Assembly: GCA_052035645.1 (NCBI GenBank)
Contig: JBPOHK010000004.1
Location: forward strand, 1 to 64,000
Source: RPQJ01 sp052035645
Lineage (GTDB): Bacteria; Pseudomonadota; Gammaproteobacteria; Steroidobacterales; Steroidobacteraceae
Length of the DNA: 64,000 nt
Reading direction: 5' to 3'
In this document: piece by piece, positions 33,001 to 40,823 of the stretch
How the letters are laid out: each line of letters begins with the position of its first letter
Position numbering within the stretch: the stretch's first letter is position 1
Notes under the pieces: model-generated
The model's database searches: none
The model's input: the letters and a program-made list of their open reading frames with translations, nothing else
What the model was told of the DNA's origin: nothing
Position numbers and translations under genes: made by a program

Positions 33001-33471
33001 AAGCCGCTGCACCACGGTCCCGAGGTGGACCTGCACGTGCCCTCGATGCTGCCCGAGGCCTACCTGCCGGACGTGCACGCGCGGCTGGTGCTGTACAAGC
33101 GCATCTCGGGCGTCGAGTCCGTGGCCGAGCTGGACGACCTGCAGGCGGAGACCGTCGACCGCTTCGGCGGCCTGCCCGAGCCGGCGAAGAACCTGTTCCG
33201 CATCGCGCGCATGCGCGTGACGGCGGCCGTCTGCGGTGTCGAGCGCTTCGACGTCGGCGCCGGCAGCGGCTCGGTCACCTTCATGGACGACCCGCCCGTC
33301 GACACCGGCGCCCTGCTGCTGTTCGTGCAGCGCCACGGCAAGACCATGCGCTTCGACGGGCCGAAGAAAGTCCGCTTCACGGGCGGCTGGGACGAGCCCG
33401 AGGCGCGCTTCGCGTACGCCCAGCAACTGCTCGAGGGCCTGGCACGCTGCGTGCCGGCCCGCGCGGGCTGA
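30004..33471 (+). CDS. mfd: Transcription-repair coupling factor Mfd
   Basis: Mfd removes RNA polymerase stalled at DNA lesions and recruits UvrA. The 1155-residue protein matches E. coli Mfd (1148) in length and layout: the UvrB-like module (residues about 1-340, with RGSLFDIFPMGAEAPL), the CarD-like RNA-polymerase-interaction domain (about 480-545, VHEDYGVGRYVGL), the RecG-like translocase with Walker A CGDVGFGKTE (Lys638) and DEEH box (733-736), and the C-terminal TRCF domain. No Shine-Dalgarno is visible; the ATG follows an A/T-rich tract. Confidence 0.97.
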   Translation: MQVFDVLPGPGRPGLRWTGLAGAAAAIHLAQAARHAAGPLLVLAADAAAAAQLEQELRFFAPADLPVLPFPGYETLPYDQFAPHPDIVSQRLRALARLPSLRAGLVLTDLATALQRLPPRAFVDGHALSLRVGEELDLESFRLRLTAAGYASMPQVGEPGEFAIRGSLFDIFPMGAEAPLRIDLFDRQIDSIRSFDPETQRSSERLQRLDLLPAREFSLSPESIRDFRRRFRTRFEGDLTRMPVYRDVGDGLAPAGIEYFLPLFFADTATLFDYLPAAATVVLPGEHGRALAAAWQTLEERHEERRYDIEHPVLRPTELCVPPEEWFAAATARPHVVLGAAAGDAATGALPAIDLGAREAPSARLDQRRAETLDDFARQLETDAGRVLIAAESPGRRELLLELLRPRGVSPKAYPGWHEFLAGDARLGITVAPLSSGVALADPPLTIYAEEQLFGERVRQERRRRRSDRDPARIIQQLADLRPGAPVVHEDYGVGRYVGLTTMEAGGMPAEFLLIEYAEGDKLYVPVQSLERISRYTGAPAETAPLHKLGGDQWSKARARAAARIRDAAAELLDIYARRAARQGHAFALDEAQLRAFEAGFPFEETPDQAAAIAAVIEDLRSTRPMDRVVCGDVGFGKTEVALRAAFVAVQGGRQVAVLVPTTLLAQQHYQTFVDRFADWPVKVELLSRFRGEAQAKQALAGLAEGKVDVVVGTHRLLQPGVRFRDLGLVIIDEEHRFGVKDKEKLKALRAEVDVLTLTATPIPRTLNMALGGLRDLSLIATPPAARLSIKTFVSEWNAPTIREAFLRELRRGGQVYFVHNSVDTIEKTAQSLAELVPEARIVIGHGQMRERDLEQVMLDFYHKRANVLLCTTIIESGIDVPTANTIIIDRADRFGLAQLHQLRGRVGRSHHQAYAYLVTPPKNAMTTDAVKRLEALESLEDLGAGFVLATHDLEIRGAGELLGDEQSGQIQEIGFALYMELLERAVKAMQAGRRPELEKPLHHGPEVDLHVPSMLPEAYLPDVHARLVLYKRISGVESVAELDDLQAETVDRFGGLPEPAKNLFRIARMRVTAAVCGVERFDVGAGSGSVTFMDDPPVDTGALLLFVQRHGKTMRFDGPKKVRFTGGWDEPEARFAYAQQLLEGLARCVPARAG

Positions 33472-33473
33472 CC

Positions 33474-33965
33474 GTGGCGAAGGGCACGCGCGTCAGCGAG
33501 ACGCCCGCCGTCGCCTTCCTGCGGGCGCGCGGGGTCGAGTTCACCGAGCACCCCTACCCATACCTCGAGCACGGCGGTGCGCAGCACAGCGCCGAGGTGC
33601 TGGGCCTCGACCCGTACACGGTCGTCAAGACGCTCGTCATGCAGGACGAGAAGCGGGCCCCGCTCGTGGTGCTGATGCACGGCAACCGCCAGGTGTCGAC
33701 CAAGAACCTGGCCCGGCAGATCGGCGCGAAATCGGTCGAGCCGTGCGCTCCGGAGGTCGCCAACCGGCACAGCGGCTACCTGGTCGGGGGCACCTCGCCG
33801 TTCGCGACGCGTCGGCGCATGCCCGTGTACGTCGAGCGCTCCATCCTCGCGCTGCCGCGGATCTGCATCAATGGCGGGCGGCGCGGCTACCTGATCGGCA
33901 TCGAGCCCGGCGTGTGCACGCGACTGCTCGAGGCCCGGCCCGTCGACTGCGCCCTGCCGCTCTAG
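33474..33965 (+). CDS. ybaK: Cys-tRNA(Pro)/Cys-tRNA(Cys) deacylase YbaK
   Basis: This is a trans-editing deacylase that hydrolyses misacylated Cys-tRNA(Pro). The 163-residue product starts at GTG two bases after the mfd stop. The YbaK fold is clear: TPAVAFLRARGVEFTEHPY, TVVKTLVMQDEK with the conserved Lys, VSTKNLARQIGAKSV, GYLVGGTSPFATRR and CINGGRRGYLIGI. The close spacing makes cotranscription with mfd likely. It ends 14 bp from the convergent histidine kinase gene. Confidence 0.93.
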   Translation: MAKGTRVSETPAVAFLRARGVEFTEHPYPYLEHGGAQHSAEVLGLDPYTVVKTLVMQDEKRAPLVVLMHGNRQVSTKNLARQIGAKSVEPCAPEVANRHSGYLVGGTSPFATRRRMPVYVERSILALPRICINGGRRGYLIGIEPGVCTRLLEARPVDCALPL

Positions 33966-33979
33966 CGCCGCGATCGCGC

Positions 33980-35053
33980 TCAGGCGGCGGGCGATCCAGC
34001 GGCCGGCGGCAACGGCACCCGCACGTGCACGGTCGTTCCCCGGGCCGTCGAGTGGACTTCGAAGCGGCCGCCGTGCCGGCGCAGGCGCTCCTGGATGCCG
34101 GTCAGGCCGAGGCCGCCGAGCCGGCCCGGCGGTATGCCCCGGCCGTTGTCGCTCACCTCCAGTTGCAGCGTGCCGCCCGCCTGGCGCAGGGTGACGGACA
34201 CGTGCGTCGCCTGCGCATGGCGCGCGACGTTGGTCAGCAGCTCCTGGAAGACGCGGAACAGGTCGATGCTCAGCGTCCCGTCCGGCAGGGGCGGCAGGCG
34301 ATCGATCCGCTCGTCGGAATCGATGCCGGTGTTGCGCGACCAGTCGCCGAGGTACCAGCGGCAGGTCTCGACCAGCCCGAGATCGTCGAGCATGGCCGGG
34401 CGCAGCCGCGTGCAGACTTCACGGCTGGAAGCCGCCGCGCGTCCGACGAGCCCGCGGATGGCGTCCACCTCGCCGGCGTCGAGCGTCGCTCCCCGCTCCG
34501 CACGGCGCCGCAGCGCATCGAGCCGCATGCCGATGGCCGTGAGCGTGGCCCCGATCTCGTCGTGGATCTCGAGGGCCAGGTCGTGGCGCAGGCGCTCCGA
34601 CTCGTCCTGCACGCTCTCGCGCAGGCGCTCGAGCAACTGCTCGGCATCGGCCCGGCGCATGCGCTCGCGATCGAACTGCGCCGACAGCCGACGCACCGAC
34701 CCGGAGGCGCGGGTCAGCCGCCCGCGCCACCACGAGAAGGCGCCGCCCATCGCCAGGAAGACCACCAGCGACTGCCACTGCCGCGTCGTGGTGACCTGCA
34801 TCGTGTGCACCGGCTCCATGAAGAACCACGTCGCGGCCACCGCGGACAGCACGGTGGCCAGCAGGCCCGCGACCGGGCCGCCGTACCACGCGCAGACCAT
34901 CACCGCCGGATAGAAGAGCAGGAAGTAGGAGGGGTCGGCCGGGTTGTCGATGCGATGCTGCACCAGCACCGCGAGGGTCACCACCCCGACGACCAGCGCG
35001 ACATGCCGCGGCAGCAGCCCGCGACGCACCTGCTGCAGGACTTCGGTGACCAT
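33980..35053 (-). CDS. DUF4118-HisKA_3 sensor histidine kinase (NarL/LuxR-partner type), orphan
   Basis: The product is 357 residues. A DUF4118-like four-helix membrane domain (about 15-112) contains PSYFLLFYPAVMVCAWYGGP and WFFMEPVHTM, as in KdpD. A coiled linker follows, then the HisKA_3 dimerisation domain with the phospho-acceptor His164 in LALEIHDEIGATLTAIG. The HATPase domain has N-box ELLTNVARHA, VSDNGRGIPPG and GLGLTGIQERL. This class phosphorylates LuxR/NarL-type response regulators. No response-regulator gene is within the window, so its partner lies elsewhere. It is the last gene of the long minus-strand block, 83 bp after the GGDEF gene. Confidence 0.9.
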   Translation of the reverse strand: MVTEVLQQVRRGLLPRHVALVVGVVTLAVLVQHRIDNPADPSYFLLFYPAVMVCAWYGGPVAGLLATVLSAVAATWFFMEPVHTMQVTTTRQWQSLVVFLAMGGAFSWWRGRLTRASGSVRRLSAQFDRERMRRADAEQLLERLRESVQDESERLRHDLALEIHDEIGATLTAIGMRLDALRRRAERGATLDAGEVDAIRGLVGRAAASSREVCTRLRPAMLDDLGLVETCRWYLGDWSRNTGIDSDERIDRLPPLPDGTLSIDLFRVFQELLTNVARHAQATHVSVTLRQAGGTLQLEVSDNGRGIPPGRLGGLGLTGIQERLRRHGGRFEVHSTARGTTVHVRVPLPPAAGSPAA

Positions 35054-35136
35054 GGCGTCTCGATGCCGACCTCGTCGAATGGGACGCCACTATGGACCGG
35101 CCGGCCCGCCGCGGACAAGCCGTCCGCGCCAGCCGC

Positions 35137-35997
35137 TCAGAGCTTGCCGTTCACCACGCAATTGCCGCCGCGGGACTTCGCCAGCTGCAGCGCCGTCGCG
35201 GCCGCCTCGAGGATCGCCTCGCAGGCGGACTCGCGCGGCGGGCTCGCGGTGACGACGCCCGCGCTCACGGTCAGGTAGCGGCCGATGTTCGATCGCGGGT
35301 GGTGGATCGCCAGCGAGCGCACGCGGGCGCTGATCTGCTCCGCGAAGTGCAGGGCGTTGTCGGGGTCCATCGCCACGCCGAGCACGATGAAGTCGTCCTC
35401 GCCCAGCCTCGCGACGATGTCGCTCGCGCGCCGCGTCGCGGTGGCGATCGCGCGCCCGACCTGGCGCAGCACGTTGTCGCTCGGGCCGCGACCGAACACT
35501 TCGTGGTAGTCGCGCCAGGCGTCGATGTTGAAGCGCATGACCGTCAGCCGCCGGCCGTCGCGCTGCGCGATCGACCAGTCGCGGCGCAGCACCTCCATCA
35601 GGTGCTCGGGCGTGCTGAGCCCGCTGGTCTTGTCGAGCGCCGCCGCCAGGGCGCCCGGCGACGAGCGCGACGCGGGCCGGTAGTACAGGCACAGGCGCGC
35701 CTCCGGCAGCATCACCGCCCATCGCTCGCACTCGACCGTGGTTCCGTCGGCGCGCTTCAGGCGCACGCGCACGCCGACCGCCGTCCCGGTCAGGTTCGGG
35801 TCGACCGGCGCCTCGATCTCGAATTCCTCGAGGGGACGGTCCTCGAGCCACTCCTCCGGCCGGCGCAGCAGCGCGGCGAGCGTCGCGTTCGCGTAGGCCA
35901 CCTTCGGCGAGCCGTCGCCAGGCACGACGACCGCCACGCCGTCGAGGGCATGGCGCAGCACCTCGGCCAACAGACCCGGATCCGTGCTCATGTTCAA
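35137..35997 (-). CDS. PAS-GGDEF protein with degenerate active site and retained I-site
   Basis: The product is 286 residues: an N-terminal PAS-like domain (about 8-110, DGVAVVVPGDGSPKVAYANA) and a C-terminal GGDEF-type domain (about 120-286). The signature GG[DE]EF is GEDDF (199-203). By eye alignment the first metal-binding Asp of the DxDxFK segment is Asn157 (FNIDAWRDYHEVFG). However, an RxxD motif (Arg190-Ala-Ser-Asp193) lies exactly five residues before GEDDF, where the c-di-GMP-binding inhibitory site of active enzymes sits. It is therefore more likely a c-di-GMP receptor or regulator than an active cyclase. A second in-frame ATG (35991) is an alternative start. Confidence 0.85.
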   Translation of the reverse strand: MNMSTDPGLLAEVLRHALDGVAVVVPGDGSPKVAYANATLAALLRRPEEWLEDRPLEEFEIEAPVDPNLTGTAVGVRVRLKRADGTTVECERWAVMLPEARLCLYYRPASRSSPGALAAALDKTSGLSTPEHLMEVLRRDWSIAQRDGRRLTVMRFNIDAWRDYHEVFGRGPSDNVLRQVGRAIATATRRASDIVARLGEDDFIVLGVAMDPDNALHFAEQISARVRSLAIHHPRSNIGRYLTVSAGVVTASPPRESACEAILEAAATALQLAKSRGGNCVVNGKL

Positions 35998-36022
35998 GGT
36001 GTGTCTCCCCCCAACCGCGACC

Positions 36023-37066
36023 CTAGGCCTTCAGCTGCAGGCTGGGTGCCGCCAGGCACCGGTCGATGGCCTGCCGGCACTCGACCCAGCGCGCCGTCTG
36101 CTCGAGGGCCAGCCGGCCCGGGCCCGGCTTGCCGTGCAGGCGGGCGAGGCGCACCTGGCCGAGCGGGTCCGCCGCACCCGCCAGCTGCTCGAGCGTGGCG
36201 AGCACGGCCGGCCGGTCGTTGCAGATCGCCAGTACGTCGCAGCCCGCCGCGAGCGCGCGCCGGGCCCGCTCGGGCACGTCGCCGGCATACGCCGCACCGC
36301 CCATGCTGAGGTCGTCGGAAAACACGGCACCGGTGAAACCGAGCTTCCAGCGCAGCTCCTGCTGGATCCAGCGGCGCGAGAAGCTGGCCGGCGCCTCGTC
36401 GACCTCCGGGAACTGCACGTGGCCCACCATGATCGACGACAGGCCGTTGGCGATCAGCCGGCGATACGGCAGCAGGTCGTCGCCGAGATCCTCGATCCGG
36501 CGCCGGTCCACCGGCAGCGCCTTGTGCGAGTCGGCGACCACGGCCCCGTGACCGGGAAAGTGCTTGGCGGTCGCGGCCATGCCGGCGGCGCGCATGCCCT
36601 GCAGGCAGGCCACCGCGAGCCGCGCGACGATCTCGGGATCGCGATGATAGGCGCGGTCGCCGATCACCTCGCTCACGCCGTAGTCGAGGTCGACGCACGG
36701 CGCGAAGCTCATGTCGATGCCGGTCGCCCGCAGTTCCGCCGCGAGCAGCCAGCCGCACTGCCAGGCGAGCGCGCGACCGGCCTCCGGGTCCTGCTCGTAG
36801 GCGTGGCCGATCGCGCGGTTGGAGGGCAGCACGGTGTAGTCCTTGCGAAAGCGCTGGACGCGCCCGCCCTCGTGATCGACGGTGACGATCAGCGGCGGCG
36901 TGCGCACGGCGCGGATCTCCGCGACCAGGCGCTCGAGCTGCGGCACGCTCTCGAAATTGCGCGTGAACAGGATGACCGAGCCGACCAGCGGGTGCGCGAG
37001 CACGCGGCGATCCTCCGCCGTGAGCTCGGTGCCCGCCACGTCGACCATCAGGGGTCCCAGCGTCAC
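36023..37066 (-). CDS. nagZ: Beta-N-acetylhexosaminidase NagZ
   Basis: NagZ is a cytoplasmic family-3 glycosidase that removes GlcNAc from anhydro-muropeptides during peptidoglycan recycling, producing the signal molecules for AmpR-type beta-lactamase induction. The 347-residue product has the family motifs VTVDHEGGRVQRF, KHFPGHGAVVADSH (containing the catalytic Asp-His pair) and FSDDLSMGGA (nucleophile Asp). The start is GTG, overlapping the CYTH-gene stop as GTGA. The length fits the E. coli enzyme (341). Confidence 0.96.
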   Translation of the reverse strand: MTLGPLMVDVAGTELTAEDRRVLAHPLVGSVILFTRNFESVPQLERLVAEIRAVRTPPLIVTVDHEGGRVQRFRKDYTVLPSNRAIGHAYEQDPEAGRALAWQCGWLLAAELRATGIDMSFAPCVDLDYGVSEVIGDRAYHRDPEIVARLAVACLQGMRAAGMAATAKHFPGHGAVVADSHKALPVDRRRIEDLGDDLLPYRRLIANGLSSIMVGHVQFPEVDEAPASFSRRWIQQELRWKLGFTGAVFSDDLSMGGAAYAGDVPERARRALAAGCDVLAICNDRPAVLATLEQLAGAADPLGQVRLARLHGKPGPGRLALEQTARWVECRQAIDRCLAAPSLQLKA

Positions 37067-37557
37067 GCAACCTCCCCGCCTGCGATGCCTGCCCAGCCGT
37101 CATACGGCTGCTGCGCCAGGCTCGCGTTGTAATAGCGCACGTCGTCCGTCACCTCGCGCCCGAGCCACGGCGGCCGGGCGAACTCGGCCGCTTCGTCCTC
37201 GATCTCGAGTTCCGCGACGACGAGGCCCGCGTTGCGGCCGAGGAACTCGTCGATCTCCCACTCGCGGTCGCCGATCACGACCCAGTGGCGGTACTTCTCG
37301 AGGCATCCCTCGCCGCACAGCGTGTCGAGGATCTCGTTCGCCTCGGCGAGCGGGATCTCGTATTCGTACTCGGCCCGGCTCGGCCCGACCACGCGCCCCT
37401 TGATGCCGAGCCACCCGCGGCCGCCCCCCACGCGCACCCGCACCGAGGACGTCGCCGTGGTGGCGAGATAGCCCTGCCGGAACAGCTCCGAGCGGGCCAC
37501 CTGCCCGCGCCAGCCGTCGCCCGCGACCAGGAACTTGCGCTCGATCTCTACCGGCAT
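37063..37557 (-). CDS. CYTH-domain protein (probable inorganic triphosphatase)
   Basis: The product is 164 residues starting with the CYTH signature MPVEIERKFLV, followed by YLATTATSSVRVRV and GWLGIKGRV, then YEYEIPLAEANEIL and WEIDEFLGRNAGLVVAELE. This is the pattern of a triphosphate tunnel metalloenzyme with alternating charged residues lining the tunnel. Single-domain bacterial members hydrolyse inorganic triphosphate; the physiological role is unclear. It is coupled to nagZ by a GTGA overlap and follows rlmD by 4 bp. Confidence 0.9.
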   Translation of the reverse strand: MPVEIERKFLVAGDGWRGQVARSELFRQGYLATTATSSVRVRVGGGRGWLGIKGRVVGPSRAEYEYEIPLAEANEILDTLCGEGCLEKYRHWVVIGDREWEIDEFLGRNAGLVVAELEIEDEAAEFARPPWLGREVTDDVRYYNASLAQQPYDGWAGIAGGEVA

Positions 37558-37561
37558 CGCA

Positions 37562-38872
37562 TCAACGCTCGAACACCGCCATGGCCTCGACGTGCGTCGT
37601 GTGCGGGAACATGTCCATGACGCCGGCCGCCGTCAGGCGGAAACCGTGTTCGCGGACGAGGATTCCCGCATCACGGGCGAGGCTGCCCGGGTGGCAGGAA
37701 ATATACAAGACCCGCCCCGCCCCCGACGCACTCACGATGGGAAGTACTTCACGCGCGCCGGCCCGCGGCGGGTCCAGCAGGACCCTGTCATAAGCCAACG
37801 TGGCCCAGGGCTGGGCGCGGCTGTCCTGGAACAGGTCGGCGACGTGGAAGTCGACGTTGCCGAGGCCGTTGCGCACGGCGTTGTCGCGCGCGCGACCGAC
37901 CAGGCCCGCGTCGCCCTCGACGGCCACCACCTCGGCCGCCCGCCGGGCCATCGGCAGCGAGAAGTTGCCGAGGCCGCAGAACAGGTCGAGCACGCGGTGG
38001 CGCGGCTCGAGTTCCAGCATGCTGACCGCGCGTCCGACCATGCTCGCGTTGAGCGCGCCGTTCACCTGGATGAAGTCGGCCGGCCGGAACTCGATGTTCA
38101 CCGCGAACTCGGGCAGCGCGTAGTGCAGTACCGGCGCTTCCCCGCCGAGCGGAACGATGCTCTCGGGCCCGCCGGGCTGCAGGAAGAAGCGCACGCCCTG
38201 CGCGGCCGCGAAGGCCGCGAGACGATCGAGGTCCTCCGCGGTCGGCGGATCGAGCACGCGCAGCACGAGCGCGCAGGCATCCTCGGCCACGGCCACCTCG
38301 ATCTGCGGCAGGCGCGCGGCGATCGACAGCGACTGCACGAGCGCCGCGAGCGGATCGATCAGGCGCCCGACCGGTCCGGCCAGGATCGCGCACTCGTGCA
38401 GGTCCGCCACGTAGGGGGCCGCCCGTTCGCGGAAGCCCACCAGCACGCGGCCCTTGCGCGGCACGTGCTTCACGCCGAGTCGTGCGCGCCGCCGGTAGCC
38501 CCAGGTGGGGCCCGTGAGCGGCGCGAGCACGCTCTGCGGCTCGACGCCGCCGAGTCGCGCGAGGTTCTCGATCAGCTGCGCCTGCTTGAACTGCAGTTGC
38601 GCCTCGGGCCAGAGGTGCTGGAGCGCACAGCCGCCGCACGTTCCGAAATGGGGGCACTGCGGCTCCACCCGGTGCGGGCTCGCGCGCAGCACCTCCTCGC
38701 AGACGGCCTGGTCGTAGTTGCGGGCACGGTGGGTGCGGCGCAGCCGGACCCGCTCGCCCGGCAGCGCGTCGGCCACGAAGATCGTCTTGCCGTCGATGCG
38801 CGCGACGCCCTGCGCCTCGTGGGTCAGGTCGACGATGTCCGCCTCCTCGGGCGACGCGCTGATCCGTTTCAT
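37562..38872 (-). CDS. rlmD: 23S rRNA (uracil-1939-C5)-methyltransferase RlmD
   Basis: The product is 436 residues: an N-terminal TRAM domain (about 8-70), an iron-sulphur cluster motif CPHFGTCGGCALQHL, and the SAM-dependent methyltransferase domain with VLDLFCGLGNFSLPMA, the DPPRAG motif and the catalytic Cys in YISCHPGSLARD. It methylates U1939 of 23S rRNA. The length matches E. coli RlmD (433). It lies between the exonuclease (12 bp) and CYTH (4 bp) genes. Confidence 0.96.
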   Translation of the reverse strand: MKRISASPEEADIVDLTHEAQGVARIDGKTIFVADALPGERVRLRRTHRARNYDQAVCEEVLRASPHRVEPQCPHFGTCGGCALQHLWPEAQLQFKQAQLIENLARLGGVEPQSVLAPLTGPTWGYRRRARLGVKHVPRKGRVLVGFRERAAPYVADLHECAILAGPVGRLIDPLAALVQSLSIAARLPQIEVAVAEDACALVLRVLDPPTAEDLDRLAAFAAAQGVRFFLQPGGPESIVPLGGEAPVLHYALPEFAVNIEFRPADFIQVNGALNASMVGRAVSMLELEPRHRVLDLFCGLGNFSLPMARRAAEVVAVEGDAGLVGRARDNAVRNGLGNVDFHVADLFQDSRAQPWATLAYDRVLLDPPRAGAREVLPIVSASGAGRVLYISCHPGSLARDAGILVREHGFRLTAAGVMDMFPHTTHVEAMAVFER

Positions 38873-38884
38873 CGGGGCCGACCG

Positions 38885-39667
38885 TCAGCCCGCGGGCCAG
38901 GCCGCGAGGAACTCCAGCAGGTGCGGCCGCCCGCTGGCCGCGAGCGACTCGCGCACCAGGGCGCACTCCCGCGCGTGCCCCTCGTGCGTCAGCCGGCCGC
39001 GCATCAGCTCGAAGCGCAGGTAGATCAGGTAGGTATTGAGCACGTCCGTCTCGCAGTAGTCGCGGATCTCGCCGGCGCGTCCCGCGAGGTGTGCTTCCCA
39101 CACGCCCGAGCCGGCGCGTCCGAGCTTGCCCGGCAGCCCGAGCAACTGCGCCATGCTGTCGAGCGCGACCCGCCCGCGACCCTGGAAGCCGGACAGCACG
39201 TCCATCAGGTCGATGTGCCGCCAGTGGTAGCGGCCGAGGTAGTTGTTCCACTTGAACGCCGGATCCTCGTCGCCCATCTCCCAGTAGCGCGGCGCCTGCA
39301 CGCAGTGGCGCAGCGCGCGGTAGTTGAGCACCGGCAGGTCGAATCCGGCGCCGTTCCAGCTGACGAGCGTCGGCGCGAACCGCTCGAGCCCGTCGTGGAA
39401 GCGCCGCACGAGCTCGGCCTCGGTCGAGTCGGCCTCGCCGAGGCTCCAGACCCGGAATCCGTCGCGGGTGCGCAGCGCCACCGAGATCGCGACGATCCGG
39501 TGCTGCTCGAGCGAGAGGAAGTCGGAGCCCGTCTGCTCGCGCTGGCGCGTCTGCATCACGTAGCCGATCTGCTTCTCGGTGAGGCCGTCGAGGCCGTAGT
39601 AGCGGCGCCCGAACTCGACGTCGGGCACGGTCTCGATGTCGAAGGCGAACACGTTGCCGAGCGTCAT
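38885..39667 (-). CDS. Predicted PolB-like 3'-5' exonuclease
   Basis: The product is 260 residues. The ExoI motif is FAFDIETVPD (DxE), the ExoII region is LVSWNGAGFDLPVLNYRAL (with Asp) and the ExoIII region is IRDYCETDVLNTYLIYLRF (YxxxD). This matches the family of stand-alone exonuclease domains related to DNA polymerase B proofreading (pfam10108 type). All three acidic positions are kept, so it should be active on nucleic acid, but the biological role is not established. The ATG overlaps the acpS stop (ATGA). Confidence 0.88.
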   Translation of the reverse strand: MTLGNVFAFDIETVPDVEFGRRYYGLDGLTEKQIGYVMQTRQREQTGSDFLSLEQHRIVAISVALRTRDGFRVWSLGEADSTEAELVRRFHDGLERFAPTLVSWNGAGFDLPVLNYRALRHCVQAPRYWEMGDEDPAFKWNNYLGRYHWRHIDLMDVLSGFQGRGRVALDSMAQLLGLPGKLGRAGSGVWEAHLAGRAGEIRDYCETDVLNTYLIYLRFELMRGRLTHEGHARECALVRESLAASGRPHLLEFLAAWPAG

Positions 39668-40059
39668 CTGCCGCCCTCCTGTCGTCGCATCAGCACGGCT
39701 ACCGCCACCACCAGCCCGGCCTCGTCCGTCAGCGTGACGTGTCCTTCGCCGGCACCCAGCTGGTCGCGCAGGCGCCGGCCGCGTTCCGACCAGATGACCT
39801 CGGGCCGGCCCCAGGCGTTGGGCTGCACGCCCACGTCGCGGATCCAGATGCCGTGCGCAAAGCCCGTGCCGAGCGCCTTCACGATCGCCTCCTTGGCGGC
39901 GAAGCGCATGGCCAGGAACCGCACCGGCCGCTTGTAGGCGCGGAACCCGGCTTCCTCCTCCGGCATCAGCAGGCGGCGGACGAAATGCTCGCCGTGGCGC
40001 GCGTACGTCTCCTCGATGCGCGCGAGCTGCACGACGTCCGTGCCGATGCCGAAGATCAT
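39664..40059 (-). CDS. acpS: Holo-[acyl-carrier-protein] synthase
   Basis: AcpS transfers 4'-phosphopantetheine from CoA to apo-ACP. The 131-residue product starts MIFGIGTDVVQLARIEETYA (conserved Asp in the metal site) and has RFLAMRFAAKEAIVKALGTG, the second family motif. The length fits the family. It comes 7 bp after pdxJ, the usual neighbour, and overlaps the exonuclease gene. Confidence 0.96.
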   Translation of the reverse strand: MIFGIGTDVVQLARIEETYARHGEHFVRRLLMPEEEAGFRAYKRPVRFLAMRFAAKEAIVKALGTGFAHGIWIRDVGVQPNAWGRPEVIWSERGRRLRDQLGAGEGHVTLTDEAGLVVAVAVLMRRQEGGR

Positions 40060-40066
40060 GCCTCGC

Positions 40067-40819
40067 TCACGCCCCCGTGCGCAGGCCGCGGCGGGCCTCG
40101 ACCATCAGCGAGCGCATGTCGCCGACCGCCCGGGCGAGGCCGTCGAACACGGCGCGCGCGACGATCGCGTGGCCGATGTTGAGCTCGACGATCTCCGGGA
40201 TCGCGGCCACCGGCTGCACGTTGTGGTAGTGCAGGCCGTGCCCCGCGTGCACCGTGAGGCCGATATGGGCGCCGAAACGCGCCGCCTCGACCAGGCGCAT
40301 GAGTTCCTTCGCCTGGTGCTCGCCGGTCGCCTCCGCATAGGCGCCCGTGTGCAGTTCGACCACAGGCGCGCCGGCCGCGAGGGAGGCCTCGAGCTGCGCG
40401 GGCTCCGGGTCGATGAACAGCGACACCCGGCTGCCGGTCTCGCGCAGCGCCGCACACACCTCGCGCAGCCGCGCGAGCTGGCCGGCCACGTCCAGACCGC
40501 CCTCGGTGGTGAGCTCGGCGCGCTTCTCGGGCACGAGGCAGACGTCCTGCGGGCGCACGTCGCGGGCGATCGCGACCATCGCGTCGGTCGCCGCCATCTC
40601 GAGGTTCATGCGCGTCTGCAGGGCCGCGCGCAGGCGCCGCACGTCGTGGTCCTGGATGTGGCGACGGTCCTCGCGCAGGTGCAGCGTGATGCTGTCCGCG
40701 CCCGACTGCTCGGCGACCAGCGCCGCGTACAGCGGGTCGGGGTAGGACACGCCGCGCACCTGGCGCAGCGTCGCCACGTGGTCGATGTTGACCCCGAGCC
40801 GGATGGGATGGGTGAGCAC
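40067..40819 (-). CDS. pdxJ: Pyridoxine 5'-phosphate synthase
   Basis: PdxJ condenses 1-deoxy-xylulose-5-phosphate with 3-amino-2-oxopropyl phosphate in vitamin B6 synthesis. The 250-residue TIM-barrel protein starts (GTG) with RLGVNIDHVATLRQVRG. It keeps DSITLHLREDRRHIQDHD, CLVPEKRAELTTEGGLDV and GLTVHAGHGLHYHN with the conserved catalytic His and Glu residues. The recO-pdxJ-acpS order is conserved. Confidence 0.96.
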   Translation of the reverse strand: MLTHPIRLGVNIDHVATLRQVRGVSYPDPLYAALVAEQSGADSITLHLREDRRHIQDHDVRRLRAALQTRMNLEMAATDAMVAIARDVRPQDVCLVPEKRAELTTEGGLDVAGQLARLREVCAALRETGSRVSLFIDPEPAQLEASLAAGAPVVELHTGAYAEATGEHQAKELMRLVEAARFGAHIGLTVHAGHGLHYHNVQPVAAIPEIVELNIGHAIVARAVFDGLARAVGDMRSLMVEARRGLRTGA

Positions 40820-40823
40820 TCGA

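Noticed and set aside
29938..33426. A 1162-codon open frame antisense to mfd, and other very long antisense frames (for example 362-1825, 30051-33965, 56927-59332)
   Set aside because: They are shadows produced by high GC content and third-position bias. Each lies fully across a confidently identified gene on another frame or strand, and their translations are Arg/Ala/Pro- or His/Asp-rich without recognisable motifs. Only the last 163 codons of the 30051-33965 frame are real (ybaK).
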